Shown here one piece after another: positions 1-6,587 of a DNA stretch of 7,873 nt. Location: the NCBI GenBank assembly GCA_031267455.1, contig JAIRZC010000195.1, forward strand, positions 1-7,873, written 5' to 3'. The notes beneath the pieces were generated by a model. The model was not told the origin of the DNA and did no database searches. It saw only the letters and a program-made list of their open reading frames with translations. A program made the position numbers and the translations under genes. The stretch comes from Accumulibacter sp. Lineage in GTDB: Bacteria > Pseudomonadota > Gammaproteobacteria > Burkholderiales > Rhodocyclaceae. Positions within the stretch are counted from its first letter, which is position 1, and each line of letters begins with the position of its first letter.

Positions 1-421
1 AGTCCGGCAAAAGCCGGGGAAAGGGCTTTGGGTTCGAGCCGTCGGGGAAAAAAAGCCGGACGGCTTCGCGCATGACCGTTCCGAGCATCATCGTCGCAAG
101 CAAGGTGTTCAGCGCCGGAGCGGAACGCAGAGGCATGATGATGAAGCGCGAGACGAGCATCCCGAAACCCGCGACAAAGGCCATCCCCGCGAGAAAAACG
201 AAGAAGGTGACGAGCCAGACCGGCATGTCCGGGCTGATATACATGCAAAGTAAGTAGAAGCTCAGGCCGGCGAAGGCGCCGACCATCACCGAATCGCCGT
301 GCGAGAAGACGATGACGTCGAGAACGCCGAAGAAGAGCGTAAAGCCGACGGCGACGAGGGCGTACATCATGCCCAGCATGCACCCGTTTATAAAAAATTG
401 CAGGAGAAGGGAGATATCCAT
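1..421 (-). CDS. livH: Branched-chain amino acid-type ABC transporter permease, LivH family (3' part beyond window)
   Basis: This is the inner-membrane permease of a HAAT/Liv-type ABC importer, which forms half of the channel that receives ligand from the periplasmic binding protein. Only the first 140 residues are in the window; the frame stays open to the left edge. The start ATG (419-421) has an AAAGG Shine-Dalgarno 9 bases upstream (431-435). The N-terminus shows the family pattern: a short amphipathic start, then NGCMLGMMYALVAVGFTLFF (12-31) and VLDVIVFSHGDSVMVGAF (33-50), matching the LivH consensus of Leu/Gly-rich helix followed by VxxVxxFxHG. Hydrophobic stretches lie at about 6-32, 44-61, 67-91 and 103-117. 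The EAA loop would lie in the missing part. It follows the upstream binding-protein gene by 70 bases, with a stable hairpin between. LivH is favoured over LivM because LivM is longer with a different N-terminus. The exact ligand is not known. Confidence 0.9.
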   Translation of the reverse strand, partial: MDISLLLQFFINGCMLGMMYALVAVGFTLFFGVLDVIVFSHGDSVMVGAFAGLSFYLLCMYISPDMPVWLVTFFVFLAGMAFVAGFGMLVSRFIIMPLRSAPALNTLLATMMLGTVMREAVRLFFPDGSNPKPFPRLLPD

Positions 422-457
422 GCTCCCGGACCTTTCTTCCTTGGAAACTGAATTTGC

Positions 458-483
458 CTTCCCCGGCTGCCAAGCCGGGGAAG
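458..483 (-). repeat. Intergenic stem-loop between SBP gene and livH
   Basis: A perfect 10-bp inverted repeat, CTTCCCCGGC (458-467) and GCCGGGGAAG (474-483), encloses a 6-base loop. It lies in the 70-base gap between the stop of the binding-protein gene and the livH start. No T-tract follows it in the direction of transcription, so it is not a classical intrinsic terminator. Hairpins in this position of transport operons (for example malE-malF) are known to protect the upstream binding-protein mRNA and lower permease expression. That role is inferred here. Confidence 0.7.
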
Positions 484-491
484 AAGCGTCA

Positions 492-1670
492 TTACCTGAC
501 TTTTACGAGCGAGCGTTTTCCGGACGCGTACTCGCTGTCTTCCCAAACCGTCCATTGACCGTCCTGCACGACGTATTTCGTCATGAGTGGAATGGCGTTC
601 TGGCCGTGTTCATCGTAAGTGACCTTGCCAATCAGCGTGTCGTCGTCCTTGGTCTGGCTCAAGGCCGTGACAACCGCCTTGCGGTTGGGCCCCACTTTTT
701 CGATCGTGTCGATGATCTGCTTCATGCTCGCGAAGGCGAATATTCCGAGCGCCTCGGACGGCTGAGAGTAGCCCTGCTTGGCATAGGCATCGGTAAACGC
801 CCTGCCTCCCGCGAGTTTTTCGACGGGCGCGCCATCGAGAAAGCTCAGGGTGCCTTCGGCGAGTTTGGCGCCGACGCCCGAAATGTACGCATCCGACTTG
901 ATCCCGGAGGTACCCTCGAACTGCAACTTGAGATCGAGCTTGTCCATTTGTGAGCGAATGCGGACACCCAGCGGCGTCAGGCCACCGAAATAGAGTACTT
1001 CGGCGTTGAGCGCCTTGATCTTCGTCAGTTCGGTCGTGAAATCCTGCTGTTCGGACGTTACGCCGAAAATGCCGAGTGCTTCACCGCCCTGTTCGGTCAG
1101 GAACTTGACGAAGAAGTCCTTGTGCGCCTTGCCGTAGTCGGTCGTATCGTGGATGATCGCGAACTTTTTGTAGCCTTGCGAGCGCATGAAAGTCGCCGCG
1201 ACCTTGTTTTGATACTCTTGTGTGCCTATCGTGCGGAAAATTTCGGGGTGGTTGTTGCCGTAAGTGATTTTCGGCTCGACCGCTCCCCAGACGATGACCG
1301 GCATCTTGAAGCGGTGGTAGATGTCGACCGTGCCAAGCGCCACCGCGGAGCAGTAGTGCGTCGCCGCGCCGATTATCTTGGGGTCGGAAGCCATTTTCGT
1401 TGCGACCTGAACGCCGATGTTGGCCTTGCATTCGTCGTCGAGCGCGACGAGTTCGTACTGGTATTTCGATTTCGGATCGGCGTTTTGCTGCCTGACCGCC
1501 AGATCGGCCGAATTCCTCGCGCCAAGTCCGACGGCGCTGTTTCCGCCAGTCAGGGGGCCGATGTATCCCACCTTGACGACATCCTTGGCCGCAACCGGCG
1601 CGGCTCCGAAAACGGCAGCGACGCAAAGCGCGCGCCCCAAACCCGACCAACGGGCGAGATACTTCAGCAT
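492..1670 (-). CDS. Periplasmic substrate-binding protein of Liv-type ABC transporter (copy A)
   Basis: A 392-residue periplasmic ligand-binding protein of the LivJ/LivK (Peripla_BP_6) family that delivers substrate to the downstream permease. Residues 1-28 form a Sec signal peptide (basic N-terminus, hydrophobic LGRALCVAAVFGAAPVAA, predicted cleavage A28/K29). The mature protein opens with VVKVGYIGPLTGG, typical of the family. Cys81 (in DDEC) and Cys107 (in HYCS) match the conserved disulfide of LivJ. HDTTDYG (174-180) and YFGG (227-230) are further family landmarks. By hand alignment to remembered E. coli LivJ, Ser79 and Tyr150 are kept (Ser108, Tyr179), but Thr102, Tyr202 and Glu226 become Val131, Leu231 and Ser255, so the ligand may not be a plain alpha-amino acid. 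The start was chosen because AGGAGG lies 7 bases upstream; a start 16 codons earlier would place that Shine-Dalgarno inside the gene. It is about 80% identical to the preceding tandem copy B. Confidence 0.93.
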   Translation of the reverse strand: MLKYLARWSGLGRALCVAAVFGAAPVAAKDVVKVGYIGPLTGGNSAVGLGARNSADLAVRQQNADPKSKYQYELVALDDECKANIGVQVATKMASDPKIIGAATHYCSAVALGTVDIYHRFKMPVIVWGAVEPKITYGNNHPEIFRTIGTQEYQNKVAATFMRSQGYKKFAIIHDTTDYGKAHKDFFVKFLTEQGGEALGIFGVTSEQQDFTTELTKIKALNAEVLYFGGLTPLGVRIRSQMDKLDLKLQFEGTSGIKSDAYISGVGAKLAEGTLSFLDGAPVEKLAGGRAFTDAYAKQGYSQPSEALGIFAFASMKQIIDTIEKVGPNRKAVVTALSQTKDDDTLIGKVTYDEHGQNAIPLMTKYVVQDGQWTVWEDSEYASGKRSLVKVR

Positions 1671-1677
1671 TTTAGAG

Positions 1678-1685
1678 CCTCCTCT
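1678..1685 (-). promoter_or_regulatory. Shine-Dalgarno fixing the start of SBP copy A
   Basis: On the minus strand AGAGGAGG precedes the ATG at 1668-1670, with 7 bases between. It is a near-perfect match to the 16S anti-SD and decides for the shorter of two possible starts, the one that gives a normal signal peptide. Confidence 0.85.
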
Positions 1686-1732
1686 TTTCATGATGTAAAC
1701 GATGATCGACAGTAGCAATTTTTATGCCGCAG

Positions 1733-1747
1733 CCGATTCCAAATCGG
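1733..1747 (-). repeat. Small inverted repeat in the leader of SBP copy A
   Basis: CCGATT (1733-1738) and AATCGG (1742-1747) form a perfect 6-bp stem with a 3-base loop, about 65 bases upstream of the copy A start. It lies in the 292-base gap between the two binding-protein genes. Downstream sequence on the minus strand is CTGCGGCATAAAAATT, too distant and interrupted for a convincing U-tract. It could be an operator half-site pair or an mRNA structure; no function is assigned. Confidence 0.35.
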
Positions 1748-1935
1748 TCGGGGCCGGCATTTATAAGTATATGCATCCGCAAGCTGGAAACTGTACCATA
1801 AAATGTGCGGGAGGCTTCGCCGTTTATCGACCAGCGTCGGCATGAAGCACGTTTTCCGTCTTTGCGCGTTCATTCCTTCTTTCTCCTGACTTTTTCCGAC
1901 CCGTTTCGCCTCTTTCCTTTCACACGCGATGAGGC

Positions 1936-1961
1936 AAAACCCCGCAGGGGGAAAACCTGCG
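1936..1961 (-). terminator. Weak intrinsic terminator or processing hairpin after SBP copy B
   Basis: Immediately after the copy B stop codon, minus-strand CGCAGG (1961-1956) pairs with CCTGCG (1948-1943) around a 7-base loop. GGG and then four T residues (1939-1936) follow. An alternative CCCC/GGGG stem would abut the T4 directly. The stem and T-run are short, so partial termination or 3'-end stabilisation is more likely than full arrest. Confidence 0.35.
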
Positions 1962-1962
1962 A

Positions 1963-3144
1963 TTACTTCGGCCTTGCAAGCGAGCGCCTTCCAGATGCGT
2001 ATTCGCTGTCTTCCCAGATCGTCCATTTTCCCTCCTGGACGACGTATTTGGTAATCAGCGGAACGGTGTTCTGTCCATGATCGTCGTAGGTAACTTTTCC
2101 GACCAGCGAATCGGCGTCACGGGTAGCGGCCAAAGCTTCGATGATCGCTTTACGGTTCGGCCCCGTCTTTTCGATCGTGTCGATCAACTGTTTCATGCCC
2201 GCAAACGCAAACGCGCCGTAGGCTTCAGGAGACTGTGCGTAAGCCTGCTTGACGTAATTTTCGGAGAACACCTTACCGCCCGCGAGCTTTTCGACCGGCG
2301 CGCCATCGAGAAAGCTCAATGTGCCTTCGGCAAGTTTGGCGCCGACGCCCAAAATATACGCGTCCGACTTGATTCCGGATGTCCCCTCGAACTGTAGCTT
2401 AATGTCGAGCTTGTCCATTTGCGAACGGATACGGACACCCAGCGGCGTCAGGCCGCCGAAATAAACGACTTCGGGATTCAAGGCCTTGATCTTCGTCAGT
2501 TCGGTCGTAAAATCCTGCTGATCCGATGTGACGCCGAAAACGCCGAGAACCTCGCCCCCTTTCTCCGCAAGAAATTTGCTGAAGAAATCCTTGTGCGCCT
2601 TACCGTAGTCGGTCGTATCGTGGATGATCGCGAACTTTTTGTAGCCTTGCGCGCGCATGAAGTCCGCGGCGACCTCGTTTTGCGACTCCATCGTTCCGCA
2701 GATGCGAAAAACCTCGGGATAATCGTTTCCGTAGGTAATTTTCGGCTCGACGGCGCCCCAAACGATCGCGGGCATCTTGAAACGGTGATAGATATCGACC
2801 GTGCCGAGAGCCACTGCGGAACAGTAATGCGTAATGGCACCGGCGACCTTGGAGTCGGACGCCATCTTCGTCGCGACCTGCACGCCGATGTTGGCCTTGC
2901 ATTCGTCGTCGAGCGCGACGAATTCGTACTGGTATTTCGAATTCGGGTCGGCGTTCTGCAATTTGACCGCGAGTTCCGCCGAATTCCGCCCACCAATTCC
3001 GACCGCGCTCACCCCTCCCGTCAGGGGGCCAATGAAGCCTACACGGACCGTTTCCTTTGCCTGAACCGAAGAAGCCCCCACCGCCATCGCGGCGAAACAA
3101 AGGGCGACCCGCAGACGCCTCCATATCTTCCCGGCTTGCCACAT
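1963..3144 (-). CDS. Periplasmic substrate-binding protein of Liv-type ABC transporter (copy B)
   Basis: A 393-residue LivJ/LivK-family periplasmic binding protein, first gene of the transport cluster. It has a Sec signal peptide (basic GKIWRRLR, hydrophobic core VALCFAAMAVGASS, cleavage after VQA at A29/K30) and a mature start ETVRVGFIGPLTGG. Cys82 and Cys108 are the conserved disulfide pair. HDTTDYG and YFGGLTPLGV are shared with copy A. The LivJ ligand residues Thr102, Tyr202 and Glu226 are replaced by Val132, Leu232 and Ser256, exactly as in copy A. Gap-free hand alignment of the mature parts gives about 73 differences in roughly 364 positions, about 80% identity, and 40-49-base stretches are identical in DNA. 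The ATG at 3142-3144 was chosen because AGGAGG (3151-3156) lies 6 bases before it; an upstream start would add 10 residues and bury that site. A sigma54-type promoter candidate lies just upstream. Ligand unknown. Confidence 0.93.
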   Translation of the reverse strand: MWQAGKIWRRLRVALCFAAMAVGASSVQAKETVRVGFIGPLTGGVSAVGIGGRNSAELAVKLQNADPNSKYQYEFVALDDECKANIGVQVATKMASDSKVAGAITHYCSAVALGTVDIYHRFKMPAIVWGAVEPKITYGNDYPEVFRICGTMESQNEVAADFMRAQGYKKFAIIHDTTDYGKAHKDFFSKFLAEKGGEVLGVFGVTSDQQDFTTELTKIKALNPEVVYFGGLTPLGVRIRSQMDKLDIKLQFEGTSGIKSDAYILGVGAKLAEGTLSFLDGAPVEKLAGGKVFSENYVKQAYAQSPEAYGAFAFAGMKQLIDTIEKTGPNRKAIIEALAATRDADSLVGKVTYDDHGQNTVPLITKYVVQEGKWTIWEDSEYASGRRSLARPK

Positions 3145-3150
3145 TTCCAA

Positions 3151-3156
3151 CCTCCT
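3151..3156 (-). promoter_or_regulatory. Shine-Dalgarno fixing the start of SBP copy B
   Basis: AGGAGG on the minus strand, 6 bases before the ATG at 3142-3144, selects this start over the one 10 codons upstream and gives a standard Sec signal peptide. Confidence 0.85.
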
Positions 3157-3182
3157 GTAATGAGAGATACGCACTCACTTAC

Positions 3183-3198
3183 GCAATCTTCGTACCAG
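3183..3198 (-). promoter_or_regulatory. Candidate sigma54 (-24/-12) promoter for the SBP/liv cluster
   Basis: The minus strand reads CTGGTACGAAGATTGC. Against the sigma54 consensus YTGGCACG-N4-TTGC it matches every core base except C to T in the -24 element. GG and GC are separated by exactly 10 bases, as RpoN requires. Transcription would start near 3171, giving a leader of about 27 bases that contains the AGGAGG site. No convincing sigma70 promoter competes in this 242-base gap. A weak IHF-like match (AATCAATGAAAT, about 3305-3316) lies some 110 bases upstream. Promoter function is inferred from sequence only. Confidence 0.6.
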
Positions 3199-3386
3199 GA
3201 GAAAAACAGCCGAACCGGCATTTCATTTCCGAGCAGTACGTCGTCGCCGGTCTTTCCGTCAACCGCGGGACGACGTTTCCTGTGCGTTCGACGATTTTTT
3301 CGGAATCAATGAAATTCGCGCGGGCTTCGTGACGGCGTGTGCGCTATCGGCGTGCATGCGCACCATCGTGGACAACCGATCCCGCG

Positions 3387-4121
3387 TCAGAATTTGACCC
3401 CGTAATGCAGCGCGGCGATACCGAAGCAAAGATTATGGAAGTCGCCCCTCTCGAAGCCCGCGTCTTCGATCATTTTTTTGAGCGTCTCCTGATCCGGGTG
3501 CCTGCGTATCGATTCGGCCAGGTAACGGTAGCTTGCCGCGTCGCCGGCAATCCATTCGCCGAGTTTTGGAATGAGCTTGAACGAGTAAAAGTCATAGGCC
3601 GGAAGAAGCGCCTTTTCTATCCTGGAAAATTCCAGCACGAGAAGACGACCTCCCGGCCGAAGCACCCGGCGCGCTTCGGCAAGCGCCGCGTCCTTCCGTG
3701 TCATGTTGCGCAGACCGAAAGCGATGCTGACACAGTCGAAGTAATCGGAAGGGAAAGGGAGTTTTTCCGCGTCACAACGGGCCACCGGGAGAATGAAGCC
3801 TTCGTCGCAGATTCGGTCACGTCCCCGCGCAAGCATCGTTTCGTTGATGTCCGTCAACCAGACTTCGCCAGCTTTCCCGACCCTGCGCGCGAACGCGAGC
3901 GCAAGGTCGCCCGTTCCCCCGGCCACATCGAGAACACGCGCGCCTTCACGAACACCGCCGCGCGCAACGGTAAAAGCTTTCCAATACCGGTGCAGACCGG
4001 CCGACATCAGGTCGTTCATCAAATCGTAACACGGCGCAACCGAGTCGAAGACACGCGCGACCCGATCCGCCTTGTCTTTCGCGTTGATCGCGTCGAATCC
4101 AAAATGAGTTTTTTCGGACAT
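3387..4121 (-). CDS. ubiE: Ubiquinone/menaquinone biosynthesis C-methyltransferase UbiE
   Basis: A 244-residue SAM-dependent methyltransferase (E. coli UbiE is about 250) that methylates the ring carbon of the demethoxy-ubiquinol precursor and, where present, demethylmenaquinol. It acts in the cytoplasm at the membrane face. Visible family marks: N-terminal [20 protein letters not shown] (21-40) followed by LHRYWK; SAM motif [10 protein letters not shown] (64-72); acidic DIN (91-93) expected to bind the SAM ribose; GLRN (136-139); RVLRPGG (152-158); LEFS (163-166); and a C-terminal [11 protein letters not shown]. The ATG at 4119-4121 is preceded by GAGG (4128-4131), 6 bases away, which overlaps the stop of the DUF971 gene, suggesting translational coupling. 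A TTG four codons upstream is a less likely start. The next gene downstream is a transporter, not ubiJ/ubiB, which in many relatives follow ubiE. Confidence 0.97.
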   Translation of the reverse strand: MSEKTHFGFDAINAKDKADRVARVFDSVAPCYDLMNDLMSAGLHRYWKAFTVARGGVREGARVLDVAGGTGDLALAFARRVGKAGEVWLTDINETMLARGRDRICDEGFILPVARCDAEKLPFPSDYFDCVSIAFGLRNMTRKDAALAEARRVLRPGGRLLVLEFSRIEKALLPAYDFYSFKLIPKLGEWIAGDAASYRYLAESIRRHPDQETLKKMIEDAGFERGDFHNLCFGIAALHYGVKF

Positions 4122-4129
4122 GGACGGCC

Positions 4130-4552
4130 TCAATGCCCACCGCAGCGGTCACCGTTTTTTTTCGCGGGCACCGCAGCCTCTTCGAAATCGCGGCTCGCGC
4201 CCCGCGCCGCCAGGCGATCCAGATAAGTCCGCCAGAGCGCTTCGGTGTTCAAGCAGAGAAAATGCAAGAGGTCCCATGAATAGATGCCGCTCCGGTGACC
4301 GTCCGAAAAGACGGGACGAATCGCATAATTTCCGACCGGTTCGATGCATTCGATTTCGACATCGCGCTTGCCCGTCTGGAGAACTTCCTGACCCGGCCCG
4401 TGCCCCCGCGCCTCGGCGGACGGCGTAAACACGCGGAGAAATTCGCAATTCAATTCGTAGCGCGCATCCTCGTAGATGAATTCGAGAGTGCGCGATTTGT
4501 TGTGCTGCCGTATCTCCAGCGGGATCGGCGTTTCGGGCGAAAGTCCTGCCAT
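4130..4552 (-). CDS. DUF971 (GBBH-like N-terminal domain) protein
   Basis: A 140-residue protein of the DUF971 family, related to the N-terminal domain of gamma-butyrobetaine hydroxylase. Conserved blocks are [17 protein letters not shown] (39-55), LQTGKRDV (58-65) and [20 protein letters not shown] (74-93), ending in [13 protein letters not shown] tail follows, finishing [10 protein letters not shown] with Cys137 and His140, a possible metal-binding end. Stand-alone members are usually small proteins of unknown biochemical role; a link to Fe-S or quinone metabolism is often assumed from context but not shown here. In betaproteobacteria this gene is commonly found just before ubiE, as here, with 8 bases between stop and start. 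The ATG at 4550-4552 has no strong Shine-Dalgarno, so its start is less certain, though MAGLSPETP fits relatives as I remember them. Confidence 0.9.
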   Translation of the reverse strand: MAGLSPETPIPLEIRQHNKSRTLEFIYEDARYELNCEFLRVFTPSAEARGHGPGQEVLQTGKRDVEIECIEPVGNYAIRPVFSDGHRSGIYSWDLLHFLCLNTEALWRTYLDRLAARGASRDFEEAAVPAKKNGDRCGGH

Positions 4553-4642
4553 GGTGTCTATTTCAGTACCGTGAAACGTCGGCGGCTCCGGGAGACTGTC
4601 GGGTTTGACTCAATCGACGGTCGTTCCGCAGAGCATCCTCAG

Positions 4643-4654
4643 GGAAAATTTTCC
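4643..4654. repeat. 12-base perfect palindrome between the PilZ-like gene and the DUF971 gene
   Basis: GGAAAATTTTCC reads identically on both strands and begins 5 bases after the stop of the 541-residue gene. The 107-base gap has no convincing terminator or promoter. The palindrome could be a regulator half-site pair or chance AT symmetry. Confidence 0.3.
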
Positions 4655-4659
4655 AGCGC

Positions 4660-6285
4660 TCATTTGACGGCGGAAAAACCGACACGGTCAAAGTCATAGC
4701 CGCTCTCGACGACCTGCCGCAGGACGATACGCTGGGGAAGGTCGTTCCCGCCGATCAGTTCGACGCAGGCATCCGGTCGGTAGAGCCGCGTCGGCAAAAC
4801 CAGCGACTCTGTCTCGCCGAGCGAAGGAAGCGCTCCGAGTAAAAAGCCAGGATACCAGACTTCAGTCTGGTCGAAGTTTTTTTCGACGAAGCGCACAGTA
4901 ACGGCGGCGTGAGCACCCAGGAAGGTACTGGCGCCCGCCACCAGGCCGCGCGCCGTATTTTGCACGATCCAAACCATCCTGCCGAGCGTAAATTCCGACC
5001 CGCCGGGAAACGTGACAGCCAAAAGCTGGCCCGGCGCGATCCGCTTTTCCGGTTTATCGTTCACAAGCCTCAAGCCATTGAGCGATTGATCCGCCGCGCC
5101 CCAGGCTTCCGGGAAAAACTTCTGCATCTCGTTACCGATCTGTACGTGATAATCCGACAGGGCCGATTCCTGCCGGAAAATGAACTGCATTTCGAAGTTA
5201 TCGCGCGAATGACTGCGCTCCTCCGCCCTTGGCTTGAACGGTTTCCCCGAAATGAAAAAGAAAATTTCCTCGAATCCCGTGCACAGCCGGACGGTCGGGT
5301 GCGATGCCGCGGGAAGGCGTCGGAATTTCCGGTTCGCCTTGGCCTGCGACCAAGGCACGGACAAATGCTTGAGTAACGAAAGGCATTGGCCTACCGTGCA
5401 ATTGCCCCCCAAGCCAAGTCTCGAAGGCGAAACCTGTTGCTTCAAACGCTGCTCGACTCGTTGGATCCGGTCAATCAACCTGTCGGTACTCGTTCGGCGC
5501 AGGTTCTCGTTCCACTTCAGATTCGTTGGAAAGAAAAGCGACCGGTCCTGCGACAGGTCAAGGACAAAGGATGGCAAGACATCCTTCGCGTCTATCCGGT
5601 GCAGGCTCGCCAGCGGCGCCCAGAGTGAGGCCCAGCGATAGACGAGCGTCTGCTCGGTCGCGGGCAGGCGATGGCGATCCGCCGTGTCACACAATAAGGC
5701 CGTGAGGTATTCCGCCGCGCAACTCGTTTCTTTTTCCGAGTCAAAGGGATTGATGATCACGAGGGAATCGATCCCCGTTTTTTCGGCCCTTGCATAATAC
5801 GAGTGCAGTGCAAGGAGCAGGCCGGGAACGTATTCCTGGCGCGCGCGCTGGTATTCCAGCACTGAAATACAGAGGTAATGTATGCAACGATACAGGACTT
5901 CGGCGTGGCGTTGCACGTTGCTCCGAAAATCCTTTCGATCGTCCGGGCTGATGCAATAATCATAGAGGGCGGTCATTTTCCCCCAGAGCGCGATCACGCT
6001 TCCGAAAGCCTTTTCCTGTGATTCGTCGAGCGGAAGAGGCTTGTCGAGATAGTCTTTCGCAAGTTCGTTCGCTACGAGAGCAACGCTTCCGGCAGCCTGT
6101 TCGAGTAGCGCATAGATGGTCCTGCTGTCAAGAACGGGATTCAAAAGCGCGTCCAGAAAACGTGAGAGTTCGGCTATTGCGAGTTTCGGATCATTGAGCG
6201 GCACACGCTCGAGGGCATACTCCCCTTCGCGCAGGTCGGAAATGTACAGCGCATCGGAAGGAGCGGGATTGATGATCGTACTCAT
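4660..6285 (-). CDS. Hypothetical protein with PilZ-like C-terminal region (possible c-di-GMP receptor)
   Basis: A 541-residue cytoplasmic protein; no signal peptide or transmembrane helix is evident. Residues 1-310 look mostly helical and match no family I can name. RSHSR (357-361) resembles the RxxxR arginine motif of PilZ domains, and DQSLNG (399-404, in AADQSLNGLRL) fits the second motif, (D/N)xSxxG. The following APGQLLAV, FTLGRMVWIV and AAVTVRF segments resemble the beta-strands of a PilZ barrel. The gap between the two motifs (37 residues) is longer than the usual 20-30, so c-di-GMP binding is uncertain. Start: ATG at 6283-6285 with GAGG (6292-6295) 6 bases upstream; an in-frame extension of 42 residues rich in Arg/Pro lacks support. 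It sits between the oxidoreductase and the DUF971-ubiE pair but is separated from both by 359 and 107 bases, so it may be transcribed alone. If PilZ is correct it would act as a second-messenger sensor. Confidence 0.8.
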   Translation of the reverse strand: MSTIINPAPSDALYISDLREGEYALERVPLNDPKLAIAELSRFLDALLNPVLDSRTIYALLEQAAGSVALVANELAKDYLDKPLPLDESQEKAFGSVIALWGKMTALYDYCISPDDRKDFRSNVQRHAEVLYRCIHYLCISVLEYQRARQEYVPGLLLALHSYYARAEKTGIDSLVIINPFDSEKETSCAAEYLTALLCDTADRHRLPATEQTLVYRWASLWAPLASLHRIDAKDVLPSFVLDLSQDRSLFFPTNLKWNENLRRTSTDRLIDRIQRVEQRLKQQVSPSRLGLGGNCTVGQCLSLLKHLSVPWSQAKANRKFRRLPAASHPTVRLCTGFEEIFFFISGKPFKPRAEERSHSRDNFEMQFIFRQESALSDYHVQIGNEMQKFFPEAWGAADQSLNGLRLVNDKPEKRIAPGQLLAVTFPGGSEFTLGRMVWIVQNTARGLVAGASTFLGAHAAVTVRFVEKNFDQTEVWYPGFLLGALPSLGETESLVLPTRLYRPDACVELIGGNDLPQRIVLRQVVESGYDFDRVGFSAVK

Positions 6286-6587
6286 TGCAGACCTCGTATA
6301 AACTCCATGAGCCGGGACACAGGGCCGGTTCGGCTGAGAATTCCGCGCGGTTTTCCGCGTTTTCCAGAACGGGATGCGGAACCTCCCATGGGCATCCGCT
6401 CCCGAGCGCATGAGCGCGCGTCATTCCCGCCTGAAAAGGCCGGACGACGCCACTCGTGGGGAAAGGCAAATTCGCGCCACATTCAAATTATCCTGGAAAT
6501 CGCGTCATCGCGCGGCTTTGAATGTTTCAACCCACGCCCTAACCCAAGCGACAAAGCACAGAAGGGGAAACCCGCATCCCGTGCCAG

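Noticed and set aside
312..953. Long plus-strand reading frame antisense to SBP copy A and livH
   Set aside because: It covers the intergenic hairpin and mirrors strong minus-strand genes; its composition is Arg-rich low-information sequence without family motifs or a Shine-Dalgarno.
1688..2026. 112-codon minus-strand frame covering the gap between the SBP genes
   Set aside because: It overlaps the end of copy B in another frame, lacks a Shine-Dalgarno and has no recognisable domain.
3233..3262. Sigma70 promoter TTGACG-N18-TACTGC upstream of SBP copy B
   Set aside because: The -10 matches only 2 of 6 bases; the nearby sigma54 site is far better.
2419..3312. 297-codon plus-strand reading frame antisense to SBP copy B
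   Set aside because: Shadow frame of a GC-rich gene; a similar antisense frame exists over copy A, as expected from their shared codon use.
3338..3363. GTGCGC/GCGCAC stem after ubiE as a terminator
   Set aside because: The stem is 6 bp with a loop of about 13 bases and no U-tract; too weak to call.
3339..4226. 295-codon plus-strand reading frame antisense to ubiE
   Set aside because: ubiE on the minus strand has all family motifs; this frame has none and no Shine-Dalgarno.
6346..6359. CGCGG-TTTT-CCGCG hairpin followed by TTTT on the plus strand
   Set aside because: It would terminate plus-strand transcription, but no plus-strand gene lies upstream.
6466..6479. Sigma54-like TGGCGCG and TTGC upstream of the PilZ-like gene
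   Set aside because: The GG to GC spacing is 9, one base short of the strict 10 required by sigma54.
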